From Apodemia mormo (lineage: Eukaryota > Arthropoda > Insecta > Lepidoptera > Riodinidae): a stretch of 64,000 nt of DNA. Made by a program: the position numbers and the translations under genes. Positions 24,809-34,314 of the stretch are shown piece by piece. A model generated the notes under the pieces. It ran no database searches and was not told the origin of the DNA. It saw only the letters and a list, made by a program, of their open reading frames with translations. Positions within the stretch are counted from its first letter, which is position 1. Each line of letters opens with the position of its first letter. Location of the stretch: positions 12,573,501-12,637,500 of the forward strand of contig JAUPFN010000002.1 in the NCBI GenBank assembly GCA_036924255.1. Direction: 5' to 3'.

Positions 24809-27800
24809 TCACCGCCGCCCATGGACATCTGCAATACCAGAGGTCTCGCAGTTGCGTTGCCGGCCTTTTAAGAATGAGTAGGCTCTTTTCTTGAAGGTCC
24901 CTATGTCGTATCCGTTCGGAAATACCCCTGCCGGTAATTGGTTCCACAACAGAGTAGTGCGAGGTAAAAAGTGTCGGGAGAAACGCACAGTTGTGGATTT
25001 CCAGACATCGAGATGGTGAGGATGGAACTTCATGTTTTGACGCGATGTCCGATGGTGGAATTCGGCGGCAGGAATTAATCCAAACAACTCGTCGGAACAC
25101 TCTCCATGATATATACGATAAAAGACACAGAGAGAACCTACATCTCTGCGCAATGCCAAAGAGTCAAGCTGTTTCGAAATGGCCTGGTCGTCAACGATTC
25201 GAACCGCTCTACGCTGAATGCGATCAAGAGGAAGAAGCTGGTACTGAGGAGCTCCGGCCCAGAGATGCGAACAGTACTCTATGTGAGGCCGAACCTGTGC
25301 CTTATAAAGTTGAAGGCGATGGACCGGCAAAAAGTACTGTTTCGCTCTGCTAAGCACACCGAGCTTTTTGGAGGCTAGTTTAGCCTTGCCTTCCAAATGA
25401 CCGCGAAACTGAACGTAATTCGATATGTCAACTCTCAGGATTCCGACACTAGCTGAGGCTGTCAGGAGAGTATCCTCAAATCGAGGTGATACGACAAAGG
25501 GCGTCTTTTTTGCGGTGAACACGCAAAGCTGTGTCTTCTTGGGGTTAAAAGTAACCAGGTTTTGGCGACCCCATTCCGAGACATCGGTAAGTCGATTCTC
25601 GACTTCAGACACAAGCTTGTTTCGGCACTCTTCGACGTGTTCCCGAGAAATACTGCTTCGGCCGGAGTATGTAGCATCACCAGTACTGTCATCCGCATAG
25701 CAATGTATGTTGCTAATTCGCATCATATCATTGATATGCAGAAGGAACAGTGTCGGTGATAGCACGCAGCCTTGGGGAACACCAGCATTGACAGATTTAA
25801 GGTCGGAGCACGCACCGTCGACAACGACCTTGATGCTCCGATCAGCCAAAAAACTGGTGATCCACTCGCATAATTTCTCAGGAAGCCCATAGGAAGGCAG
25901 CTTCGCGAGAAGCGCTTTGTGCCATACCCGATCGAAGGCCTTCGCTATGTCCAAACTAACTGCCAATGCCTCCCCCTTGGACTCAACTGCTTCCGCCCAT
26001 CGATGAGTTAGGTATACTAGAAGGTCACCAGCTGAGCGGCCGCGACGGAAACCGTACTGACGGTCGCTAATCAGCTGGTGCTCTTCTAAATACTTGAGGA
26101 GCTGGGAGTTGATGATTGTCTCCATAATTTTGGAGAACAAGGAGGTTATGGCTATGGGCCGATAGTTAGACGGGTTAGAGCGATCTCCTTTTTTAGGGAT
26201 GGGATGCACCAAAGCTGTCTTCCACGAATTCGGTACCACGCCGAGTGAATAGGAGAGCCGGAATAGGCGTGTTAATACTGGTGCCAACTCTGGAGCACAC
26301 ATTTTTAGCACAATCGGAGGGATGCCATCCGGCCCACTCGACTTGTGGATGTCCAAGGAAAGTAGTGCTTTACGCACAGATGATTGCCGAAATTGTAGTT
26401 CTGGCATACAACTATCACACTGCGGGATGGTAGGCGGTGCGTTCCCTTGGTCATCCAGAGCCGAGTTGGCCGCAAAGAAGGAGCCCAGGAGATCGGCCTT
26501 CTCCTTTGCGGTATGGGCCAGAGAGTCATCGTCTCCGTGCAAGGATGGAAGAGATGGCTGTGAGAAATTCCCTAAGACAGCCTTGGCGAGAGACCAGAAC
26601 GCACGAGTGCCCGAAGGAAGGCGAACTAATTTTTCGCCAATTCTGCCAATGTGTTCCGATTTTGCCTTGGCGATAGCTCTTTTGAAGTACCTCGAGGCGA
26701 AATTGTACTCCTTACGTAATGTGCTGGTTTTTTCATCACAAAATGCGGACGCTGCAGCCCAAGCCCGGTAGCACTCCTGCTTGCGGCGCGAAGCCGTTTT
26801 ACAGGAGCGACCAAACCAAGGCTGAGACTTACCACCAATTGGTACCGCAGAAAATGGAATGAAAAGTTCCATGCCCTGCAGCACCACATCGGCAATAGAG
26901 TCAGCGACGACATTCGGATCATCCAGCGAGAAGCACAACCGCCCCCATGGGTAGGACGCAAAAAAAGACCGCATCCCGTCCCAATCTGCTGACCTAAAGT
27001 GCCAAACGCGACGACAGCCTGCTAAAGGAGGCCGTGATAGGCGCGAAACCGGCACTTTACTCCGGATCAGGCAGTGGTCTGACGAACCAAGTGGGACGTC
27101 CACCGATACCTGATAATGGTCCGGATGAGAGGTCAGCAGAAGGTCCAATAGTGAAGGCATATGGTCATCCACATCGGGAACTCGCGTGGGCGAAGTTACC
27201 AGTTGTGTAAGACCATACGCCAAGGCAAAATCGTGAACAGACCTCCCCGCATGATCGGTGGTGCGCGAACAAAGCCATTCGGCGTGATGGGCATTAAAAT
27301 CGCCCAAGATCACGATCTCTGTGGAGAGGGTCTGCTCTAACACGGAATCTACAGCCGTTTGTAAATGCTCAATGAGCCGGTCAACTTCAGTATTCCGGCC
27401 ATGGGACCTGTATAGGCACGCGTAGCTGCGTGGATGGTCGTCGCAAGCTACGCGTAACCAGAGGATGGATAGGTCCTGACCTTCAAGTCTGCCGAGGCGC
27501 CGGTAACAGATATCTTCTCTGACGTATGCGCACACCCCAGCCCGCGGTACAAAGGAATGTTCCAGTTTGTACCCCGGGTAGGAGAGGTAAGAAGTATCAA
27601 CCGGAGAAGATATCTGCGTCTCGGTCAAAAAGAGCAAAGCTGGCTTCGCCGTCTCGAGATGGTAGTGGACGGCGTTCAAGTTGGAATGAAGCCCCCTGAC
27701 ATTACAGAAATCCACAGTAAGCGTGGTAGGGGGTGCCATGGCTTTCTTGCCCTGTTTGCCCCGGACAGGATTGTTTGTGAGCGCAATTTTGCCCCCCCCA

Positions 27801-27931
27801 GAATACGCAGGGCAGCCTGAGCATCCATGACCTGGCTGGAATCCAGAGCACGGACGCTCAGGGGGGGATTCTCCACTGCTGGTGCAAGTGGTACCCCCCT
27901 GGGGTAGATTCTCTTTTGATTGCGCATTCAT
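24809..27931 (-). CDS. LINE ORF2: AP endonuclease plus reverse transcriptase, 1,040 aa, intact
   Basis: This polyprotein nicks target DNA and primes reverse transcription of LINE RNA. The AP-type endonuclease spans about residues 70-290, with TETQ at 103-106, ILGDFNAHH ending near 216, and SDHCLI at 284-289. The reverse transcriptase spans about 515-790: SSGPDGIP at 531, NYRPIA at 589, SLDIAKAFDRVWH at 659-671, AGVPQG at 716-721, and the catalytic YADD at 745-748. A C-terminal region follows (SHLWAGAPQYQLLPLDRIQ, RTTLLWNQLP). No zinc knuckle or RNase H was seen. All key residues are present and there is no stop or frameshift, so it may be recently active. Motifs place it in the Jockey/CR1 group; a clade cannot be assigned by eye. 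The N-terminal 65 residues (Ser/Gly/Pro-rich) may be non-native if the copy is 5' truncated. A decayed relative lies at 8230-8975. Confidence 0.93.
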   Translation of the reverse strand: MNAQSKENLPQGGTTCTSSGESPPERPCSGFQPGHGCSGCPAYSGGGKIALTNNPVRGKQGKKAMAPPTTLTVDFCNVRGLHSNLNAVHYHLETAKPALLFLTETQISSPVDTSYLSYPGYKLEHSFVPRAGVCAYVREDICYRRLGRLEGQDLSILWLRVACDDHPRSYACLYRSHGRNTEVDRLIEHLQTAVDSVLEQTLSTEIVILGDFNAHHAEWLCSRTTDHAGRSVHDFALAYGLTQLVTSPTRVPDVDDHMPSLLDLLLTSHPDHYQVSVDVPLGSSDHCLIRSKVPVSRLSRPPLAGCRRVWHFRSADWDGMRSFFASYPWGRLCFSLDDPNVVADSIADVVLQGMELFIPFSAVPIGGKSQPWFGRSCKTASRRKQECYRAWAAASAFCDEKTSTLRKEYNFASRYFKRAIAKAKSEHIGRIGEKLVRLPSGTRAFWSLAKAVLGNFSQPSLPSLHGDDDSLAHTAKEKADLLGSFFAANSALDDQGNAPPTIPQCDSCMPELQFRQSSVRKALLSLDIHKSSGPDGIPPIVLKMCAPELAPVLTRLFRLSYSLGVVPNSWKTALVHPIPKKGDRSNPSNYRPIAITSLFSKIMETIINSQLLKYLEEHQLISDRQYGFRRGRSAGDLLVYLTHRWAEAVESKGEALAVSLDIAKAFDRVWHKALLAKLPSYGLPEKLCEWITSFLADRSIKVVVDGACSDLKSVNAGVPQGCVLSPTLFLLHINDMMRISNIHCYADDSTGDATYSGRSSISREHVEECRNKLVSEVENRLTDVSEWGRQNLVTFNPKKTQLCVFTAKKTPFVVSPRFEDTLLTASASVGILRVDISNYVQFRGHLEGKAKLASKKLGVLSRAKQYFLPVHRLQLYKAQVRPHIEYCSHLWAGAPQYQLLPLDRIQRRAVRIVDDQAISKQLDSLALRRDVGSLCVFYRIYHGECSDELFGLIPAAEFHHRTSRQNMKFHPHHLDVWKSTTVRFSRHFLPRTTLLWNQLPAGVFPNGYDIGTFKKRAYSFLKGRQRNCETSGIADVHGRR

Positions 27932-27937
27932 AGTGTG

Positions 27938-27952
27938 CGGGGGGGGGGGGGG
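27938..27952. repeat. G homopolymer
   Basis: About fourteen consecutive G just upstream of the LINE ORF start (C-run in the sense orientation). It may be part of the 5' UTR, and its length is likely unreliable. Confidence 0.8.
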
Positions 27953-28089
27953 TTAGGCCTTCGGGACTCTCACAAACCGAACGAAACGCAGCAGCAGGGC
28001 TGCTACTTTACGTCGGTGTCAAGTAATTTTTGTCACAAAAATTATTCCACCAGTGGGCGATGGGGTCGTCACATCCCTACGCCGGAAAA

Positions 28090-28940
28090 TATTATTTAAT
28101 ATTTTTTCTCAAATAAGTTTTTTCTCTTATCTAAAAGTGGTAGTTCAATTTATGTTTCTACAGGTACACACGAGATACCAAATCTTCATAAAAAAACATA
28201 TCATGGTACACACATTGATTTCCCGGAAAAATAGGTACACACGCTATCCTGATGACAGGATGGCGGGCTATATATGTTTTCTGTAATGACGGGTGTACAT
28301 ATATTTTTAAAACATCTTAGTATGCGCTGAGTTACACAGATTTTACGTACGTAAAGGTACACAGAAGGTACCAAATATCGGCAATAAAATTGGCCTATTC
28401 TAAAAAATACACCCGCGATTCTGACGTACACGTTTTCCCGACCCGAGGATTGAATCCGGGTCCTCATGATCTGAGTCGAATAGACTATACCTACCCTAGA
28501 GTAGCAGTCAAAAATGAAGTGAAGGTAAATATAATAAATGAGAATGCAAAATATCCTAATACCCGTAAATATTAAAAAGGTAGGATCCGAAAGATGCTTA
28601 AAATATAATAATATGATTTTAACGCCTATGTTAGTACATATCGTTTTACAGATAAGATAATATGATGGTTAAATATAATCGTTCCAAGAAAACTTGTAAA
28701 TTTACACTAACAGCTTTAAATGTAACCCAATAACATTTACACATTAGACTTCACGTATTTCCAATAAAATGTATGTATGAAAACCAACGTTACGTCCCAT
28801 TACTTTGAAAATGTATATGTAATCAAAGGATATAACATTTTTTAACATATTCAGAATGAAACCGAGTCCAAGTATTTGTAAAAATATTTTAGATGTTATC
28901 TGATTTCGTCCAGTTCTGCTAATTATTAGAGATCTCCATA
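28090..28940. other. Unassigned DNA with a tRNA-like SINE head
   Basis: GGTACACA words recur at 28163-28365 with no recognised family. On the minus strand 28435-28500 looks like a SINE head, with the B-box-like GGATTCAATCC and flanking CCCGGATT and CGGGTCGGG. The rest is AT-rich. Confidence 0.35.
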
Positions 28941-29279
28941 CTAATAATAGGTCTTTACCTATGAAATTGCCGTTTTTCATTTAATAAATGAAGCGTATTT
29001 TTTTCTATATTTTTTATTTCTATAAATCAAAATAATCACCTATGCAATCATTTCATTTTTGCCAACACATTGGTAGCTTATTGATACCCTTCTTGAAGAA
29101 ATCAGCTGGACGGGAAGCAACAAATTCTTCAAAGGCATTTTATACTGCCTCTCGGGTGTTGAATTTTTTCCCCGCCAAGAAGTTATCCAAATTCTGGAAA
29201 AAGTAGAAGTCTGCCTGGGTCTACCCAAGGTCTGGTGAGTACGGCGGATGTTAGAGAACTTCCAACTCCAGCTCTTGTA

Positions 29280-29830
29280 AATGGGATTGTTTCCATCGTC
29301 GGCACTTGGTGAAACTGCATTTTAAATTACGTATTACAACAAAACTCACTTGTACTTCCAGTTCACGTATATTTTTAATTTTTTACTATTCACATCCAAC
29401 CGGTTTCGCTTATTAAAGCATCATCAGGGATGTTTTACACATATTTTATAATATCTTAACATATTTTTTACATTTCAAGTTATATTATTACTACTCTTTA
29501 TAGGTGGGTATTAGACAAATATTTCAATTTGACACAAACGTCTGGCTGTCTGGGTTACCAACATGATATTTTTTCCCCAAAAAGCGGAGATTAGGATTAG
29601 ATACATCTCCTATTTCAAGATAAATTTAGTTAAATGTCAAGCTAAAGTTAAAAATAATGTCATAAATAAAAATAATTTTAAATAATTGAATAAAATGCAC
29701 GGTAGAATTATTTCAACACATTAGGATTAGATACATTTCGTATTTCGATATAATCAATAAATACATATTAAGTCAAAGGATAAATTTAGTTAAATGTCAA
29801 GCTAAACTTAAAAATAATGTCATAACTAAA
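29280..29830 (-). mobile_element. 551-bp insertion within the mariner, 10-bp target duplication
   Basis: The mariner coding sequence resumes exactly across this block, and AGCTCTTGTA is duplicated at 29270-29279 and 29831-29840. Inside, a roughly 50-bp segment (AAATTTAGTTAAATGTCAAG, then TTAAAAATAATGTCATAA) occurs twice, at about 29620-29665 and 29780-29826. The minus strand carries a hammerhead-like motif. It is non-coding, and a truncated Penelope-like or other retroelement is one possibility. Confidence 0.65.
29392..29433 (-). ncRNA. Minimal type I hammerhead-ribozyme-like motif
   Basis: Read on the minus strand: stem I strand ACATCC, core CTGATGA, stem II GCTT-TAAT-AAGC after one extra U, core GAAA, a two-pair stem III (AC with GU around a CG loop), then U at the cleavage position and GGATGT closing stem I. 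The CUGANGA and GAAA cores and six stem I pairs all fit. Minimal type I hammerheads with tiny stem III are known from Penelope-like and other retroelements. Activity is inferred. Confidence 0.55.
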
Positions 29831-29979
29831 AGCTCTTGTAGCTTAGAGACCGTCTGCTGTGCAGTATGAGGTCCCGCGTTGTTGTACAAGAGCTACAAGA
29901 GCTGGAGCTGGAAGTTCTCCGTCATCCGTCATTTATTTAATGAAAAACGTCAATTTCATAGGTAAAGACCTATTATTAA

Positions 29980-31025
29980 AAAAAGTATTACAGTATTAAC
30001 TTATTAAGTGAGCACAGAATACATTTTTTAGAAGAGAGATCATTTTGTTACTCGTTTGTTTAACGTTATTTTAAAAGTCAGTGATGCAATTGCTAGACCT
30101 GAAAAGTAAGCCAATGAGACAAGCAAATATACATTTTCTTTTCCTTTAATTTTAAATTAGAACATCAAGTTCATTTGCACCAAAAAGAAGTTAAAACGAG
30201 ATTGCCATTAGTTTAGAAATTACATTAAATAAAATAGTACCAAGGCTCGCACAAACCGCTTTTTAAATCAGCCGGCTCATACGCAAACTGGTCAAAATAC
30301 GATATTTGTACAAATAAAGTAGTCTAACATTTTATTACACAATAAATTTCAGTATTTTAATAATGAGTACTTTATATTTTTAATAACAAATTAAGACCAA
30401 ACACTACTAGCAGCGTTCGGAATTTTATTTTTAAAAATATAAAGTGCTTATTATTGAAATATTAAAATTTTATCGTTTTTAAAAATTAGTAAAAATCGTT
30501 AGTAAAAATTTTTCGTTATTGAAACATTTAAAATTAATCGTTTAAAAATAATATTTACGTTATATTTATAATTTTCGTTGTATATTAACCAACTTTCGCA
30601 TAATCCAGCCGACTTAAAAAACGTTTTGTGCGACGCCTTGTATAATATAGTACAGTAGGGGTACGAATAGGTTAGTCAGTTTTCAAATTAATTCATTAAC
30701 AATCTGCGAGCACATATGATCTTTTGAAAATGTGTCACATAATAGACTGTTGCATAAAAAAATATGCTTAACTGTTCGATAACATGGTTCAGACTTGCAT
30801 CAACACTATTTTCTTATTTTATCTTGTTTAAATCAATGTGTGTAAATGATTATTATCTAAAGAGATGCTAATTTTCTTTAATTGAAATCTTTTTATTGAT
30901 TTGACCTGCCATTAATATTTATGATAAAACTATTGTCATGGTTAAAGTCACCGTTGTTATTTCTAGATTTCTAGTGAAATTCAATATTTTATTGCAAAAT
31001 ATATTTGCCATAAATATATTATCCT
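29980..31025. other. Unassigned AT-rich DNA
   Basis: Homopolymer-rich and low in complexity around 30240-30580. No gene or recognised repeat was seen. Confidence 0.4.
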
Positions 31026-31047
31026 TTTTATATATAGGATATATATA

Positions 31048-31049
31048 AA

Positions 31050-31131
<82 letters not shown>
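31048..31131. repeat. (AT)n microsatellite
   Basis: Pure AT repeat directly before the Tc1-like fragment, flanked by AAGGATAT and ATATTATCCTT, an inverted pair. Confidence 0.95.
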
Positions 31132-31134
<3 letters not shown>

Positions 31135-31144
31135 CCTTTTGAAT

Positions 31145-31737
31145 TGAAGAACGTGCAGCATTAATTGCCGAACATGAAGCTGGCAACATCAGTGAGATAT
31201 CACGTCGTCTGAATGTGACCAGGGATAGTGTGAGATTCTGGATAAGGAGACGCGGTGAAGAAGGTGCACTCTTATATTACCGTAACAATAATCCTGGCCG
31301 CCGTCCTATTCTCAATGCTGCACAAAAAGCTCTCATAAGCAAGCACGCTTAAGGTTTGCAGAGACTTATTTGTACTTTGATTGGAGCACCACTATATTTA
31401 CAGATGAAAAAACTTTATGTCAAGCCAACATGGAAGGCTTAATTTGTGGAGATATAATGGTACGAGATATACCGAAGACCATGTAGTGCCGAATTTCAAT
31501 TCTGGGCGAATCTCGGCCAATATGTGGGTGTGGATGTAAGCGGATGGAGTGGGCGAGCTCGTTCTTCTTCCTTCAAGAGCAAACGCAACACATTATCTGT
31601 CTGTATTGGAAGATATTATGCTACCAAGTGTTCGCACCGTGTATCCAGCCAATGAGGTGCCTCAGATTATCTATGTTCATAACAATGCTCGCACGCACAC
31701 CGGTCGTATTGTAAATGGGTTTTATCCGACTTGGTGA
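31145..31737 (+). pseudogene. Tc1-like transposase, broken, 5' segment
   Basis: The DNA-binding region reads EERAALIAEHEAGNISEISR, RLNVTRDSVRFWIRRRGEEG and NNNPGRRPILNAAQKALISK, a helix-turn-helix with a GRRP linker. After a deletion the catalytic domain resumes: FDWSTTIFTDEKTLCQ (first Asp), GRISANMWVWM, a stop, then GELVLLPSRANATHY, LEDIMLPSVRTVYPANEVPQ and IIYVHNNARTHTGRIVNG, where the second catalytic Asp is replaced by Asn. It is therefore inactive. It is interrupted at 31738 by the mariner and resumes at 33057. Confidence 0.85.
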
Positions 31738-31739
31738 TA

Positions 31740-33054
31740 CATGGGGCACACTAAAAGTTTTGCACTTCTAGGTAATCGGAACAATTTGAAATTCGAATAT
31801 TATATTTTTAAAACGTTGCAACCTTCTTAATAATAAAAAAAAAAACAATTGGCGGGAAATGATTTGTCAATAGTTTTTTTATCACACACCAAAGTTCTAT
31901 GTACGCAACGAAAATGGAATTAAGTCGAAAAGATTTTAGAGCGATGATTTTTTATGATTTTAAAAGTTTTCTTTCTCCGCAAGACTGTGCCGCTCGTCTT
32001 CAAAATGCTTTTGGGAGAGAAGCACCTTGTTTGAGCACCGTGAGGCGATGGTTTGCTGAATTTGAGAGAGGTCGAGTTTCTTTACATGACGAATTTCGTG
32101 AAGGGCGGCCTTCAACTGCCATCAACGAAAGTAATGTGGCTGCTGTTAAGCGGTTAATTGAAGAAAACTCCTGGATTTCCTATGAGACAATTCGAGGACT
32201 ATTGGGATTATTGGGGATTGGTATGAGCTAAATTCAGAAAATTTTACATGAAGACTTGAAAGTTCGGAAACTTTGTTGTCGTTGGATCCCTCATGAACTG
32301 ACAGCGGGGCAGAAGCAGGCTCGCGTGGAATGGTGCTCACAGATGCTACTGAAGTACAACCACGGACATTCTAATGCTGTTTATGACATTGTCACAGGAG
32401 ACGAAACGTGGATTTATTGTTTTGAACCCGAAAAAACAGCAATCATGTGAATGGGTGTTTGAAAATAAGAACAGGCCAACAAAAGTGAGACAGGCGAGAA
32501 ACGTTGGTAAAAAGATGATCGCGTTTTTTTTCTCAGCTACGAGTCAATCTGCCTGTACAATTCCACTTGAAGATCAAAAGAGTGTTAATGTCGAGTGGTA
32601 TTCTGCCATTTGTTTACAAAGGATGTTAGAAAAAGTTCGCGAAAGACGACCCAAAAGCCGCATTCTCCTACACCATGATAACGTTTCTTCACACGGCCAA
32701 CAAAGCAAAGTGATTTTTAGCTTCCGAAAAAGTACATCTCGTCGCTCATCTTGCGCATAGCCCCGACCCCTCACCCTCACAAATCACCCTGTGTATTTTC
32801 TGTATTTTCCCCAAAATCAAAGATTTGATGAGAAGTTTTACTTTTACCAACTTCGAAGAGGCAGTGATAGCGTTCAATCAGCACGTAGAAAACATGCCTT
32901 CAGATCTGTGGTCCTTCTGTTTTAAGCAATGGTTCAATCGCATGAAAAAATGTTAAAAATGCAAAGGAGATTATTTTCAAAAGCAATAAACATAATATTT
33001 TGGTTATAAGATGTTGTTTTTTTAAGTTACGCTAAACTTATAGTGTGACCTACG
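31740..33054 (+). mobile_element. mariner element, about 1.3 kb, TA target duplications, inserted in the Tc1-like element
   Basis: The imperfect terminal inverted repeats begin CATGGGGCACACTAAAAGTT at the left and CGTAGGTCACACTATAAGTT at the right (reverse complement). Both are bordered by TA (31738-31739 and 33055-33056). The length is typical of mariner. The transposase gene within is broken. Confidence 0.88.
31899..32956 (+). pseudogene. mariner transposase, full-length but disrupted
   Basis: This is a cut-and-paste transposase of the mariner (DD34D) type. The N-terminal helix-turn-helix domain is intact: MELSRKDFRAMIFYDFKSF, STVRRWFAEFERGRVSLHD, GRPSTAINESNVAAVKRLIE. A stop after GLLGIGMS is followed by IQKILHEDLKVRKLCCRW. 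The first catalytic Asp is in VTGDETWIYCFEPEKTAIM, the second in ILLHHDNVSSH and the third in AHSPDPSPS. The C-terminus reads FTNFEEAVIAFNQHVENMP and FKQWFNRMKKC, then stop. At least one in-frame stop and two or three frameshifts (near 32448 and 32690) prevent translation as one protein. The catalytic residues survive, so decay is recent relative to the other fragments. Confidence 0.9.
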
Positions 33055-33056
33055 TA

Positions 33057-33087
33057 TAGCGGTGTTTCCCTGGCCCGCAAAATCTTT
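33057..33087 (+). pseudogene. Tc1-like transposase, continuation after the mariner
   Basis: Reads IAVFPWPAKS, the start of the conserved WPAKSPDLNPIE block of Tc1 transposases. It is then cut off by repeat A. It proves that the mariner landed in the Tc1 coding region. Confidence 0.75.
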
Positions 33088-33355
33088 TTATTTTTTTATA
33101 TCATAAGATAGCAAACAAGCAGATGGGTCTCCTGATGGAAAGAGTCACCCATCCCCTATAGACACCAAAGATGTTAATGGTGCGTTGCTATCTGGTGGCG
33201 AGGTCTAATGCCACATGCATAAGTTTACCGGCTACCTTACCCTCCAAACCGGAACACGACAGTGACAAGCATTGACGCTATTGCAGCAGGAATAGGTAAG
33301 GCGGTGGTACCAGACCTGAGCGGGACAATGCAGAACTCTACCACCTAGTAGCCAC
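33088..33355 (-). repeat. Repeat A copy
   Basis: A T-run and ATATCATAAGATAGCAAAC through CCAAACCGGAACACGACAGT to CTCTACCACCTAGTAGCCAC. It meets an oppositely oriented copy directly. Confidence 0.92.
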
Positions 33356-33356
33356 C

Positions 33357-33668
33357 GTCTTTTCGTCCGTGTTGTCTATGCGTCTATATGGTTAGCAATA
33401 CGTCTTTACTACTACCGTGACTACGAGGTGGTACAGTTCCGCAAAGTCTCGCCCAGAAATAATATAATACCACCGCCTTACCTATTCCTGCCGCAATAGC
33501 GTCAATTCCGCTAGACCCGACACCCGGCGCCCGATAGACTTACCTACGGCGTTGTCATTCCGCAACACGGATAGCAACGCACCAATATCATCTTTGTGAC
33601 GTTAGACGATTACTTTTCTTTCTATCAAGAGAGCACTCTGCTTGTTTGGTATCTAGTAAAAAACAAGC
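33357..33668 (+). repeat. Repeat A copy, diverged
   Basis: CCGTGTTGTCTATGCG to CTGCTTGTTTGGTATCTAG and an A-run. It forms a nearly contiguous inverted pair with the preceding copy. Confidence 0.8.
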
Positions 33669-33804
33669 TTCCTTTTTTCACCATCTTGTGGGTGCATCGC
33701 ATAAAGAGGACTCATTGAAAATCAGTGTTTTAGAAAATATGTATTGCCATAGCGTGTGTTCAAATGAGCTTTCTTTTGGTATCACATCTTTAATAGATGT
33801 TGCA

Positions 33805-33920
33805 ATTTTTTTTATATCATAAGATAGCAAATAAGCAGATGGGTCTCCTGATGGAAATAGTCAACCATCGTGTGTGTGTGTCTAATGTGGCGTGGCGAGG
33901 TCTAATGGCACATGCACTAA
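33805..33920 (-). repeat. Repeat A, 3' part
   Basis: A T-run and ATATCATAAGATAGCAAAT through GGTCTCCTGATGGAAA to GGCGAGGTCTAATGGCACAT, with a (GT)n interruption. Confidence 0.85.
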
Positions 33921-33955
33921 AGACACCATGGGAAGTGATTTCGTAATCGATATAA

Positions 33956-34136
33956 TCTATACATATAATAAAATCGTAGGAAAGTCAATGTATGTCCGGG
34001 GTAAACTCAAAAAGTACTGCATGGATTTACTTCAAATTTTGCATGAATGTTACTAACAGGTCGGGTCAACATATAGGCTACATATTATCACGCTATCACT
34101 TCCGTCCGCGCGAACGAAGTCGCGGGCAACAGCTAG
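33956..34136 (+). mobile_element. Short Helitron-like element (type H2)
   Basis: Starts TCTATACATATAATAAAATC, contains GTATGTCCGGGGTAAACTC, and ends AGTCGCGGGCAACAGCTAG. The TC start and CTAG end fit Helitrons. It matches 43983-44189 on the other strand. Confidence 0.75.
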
Positions 34137-34239
34137 TAATATTTAATCTAATAAGTAGTATAGCGTAACAAGTGCAATCCAGTCGGGGCCCATTATAATT
34201 ATTTACATAATTAACATTGTAATTAACATCTTCTAACTG

Positions 34240-34310
34240 GCGCTACCTGAACTGTCGGGAATCGAACCCGGGATTTTTTTTCCCAATATGGATCCCAAAT
34301 GACGATCGTT
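34240..34310 (-). repeat. tRNA-derived SINE head fragment
   Basis: The minus strand carries CCCGGGTTCGATTCCCGACA, a near-perfect B box. No A box or full tRNA fold is evident. Confidence 0.5.
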
Positions 34311-34314
34311 ATAT

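Larger units (their letters stand above)
24740..28085 (-). mobile_element. LINE (non-LTR retrotransposon), apparently recent
   Basis: This GC-richer block in AT-rich DNA has an uninterrupted ORF, a short 3' region containing GGCAAACGAGCAAGAGGTGC (complement strand as read on plus) and an A/T-run tail at about 24735-24763. No ORF1 (gag-like) is present upstream. The 5' region ends near 28085 after a G-run, so the copy is 5' truncated or the family is ORF2-only. Target duplications were not identified. Confidence 0.85.
28944..29976 (-). mobile_element. Rearranged mariner-like element with TA target duplications
   Basis: About 40-bp terminal inverted repeats begin ATAATAGGTCTTTACCTATG at both ends and are flanked by TA (28942-28943 and 29977-29978). 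The minus strand encodes mariner transposase C-terminal motifs with frame breaks: NNAGPHTAQQTVSKLQEL (29895-29832), then ELELEVL-HPPYSPDL, then FFQNLDNFLAGKKFNT, FEEFVASRPADFFKKGIN and LPMCWQKCNDCIG (29280-29030). The right end repeats QELELEVL and the 3' terminal repeat in the opposite orientation, so the element is an inverted-end derivative lacking the N-terminal half. A 551-bp insertion splits the gene. Confidence 0.8.

Noticed and set aside
24991..27820. Several plus and minus frames overlapping the LINE
   Set aside because: Shadows of the 1,040-residue LINE frame in other frames.
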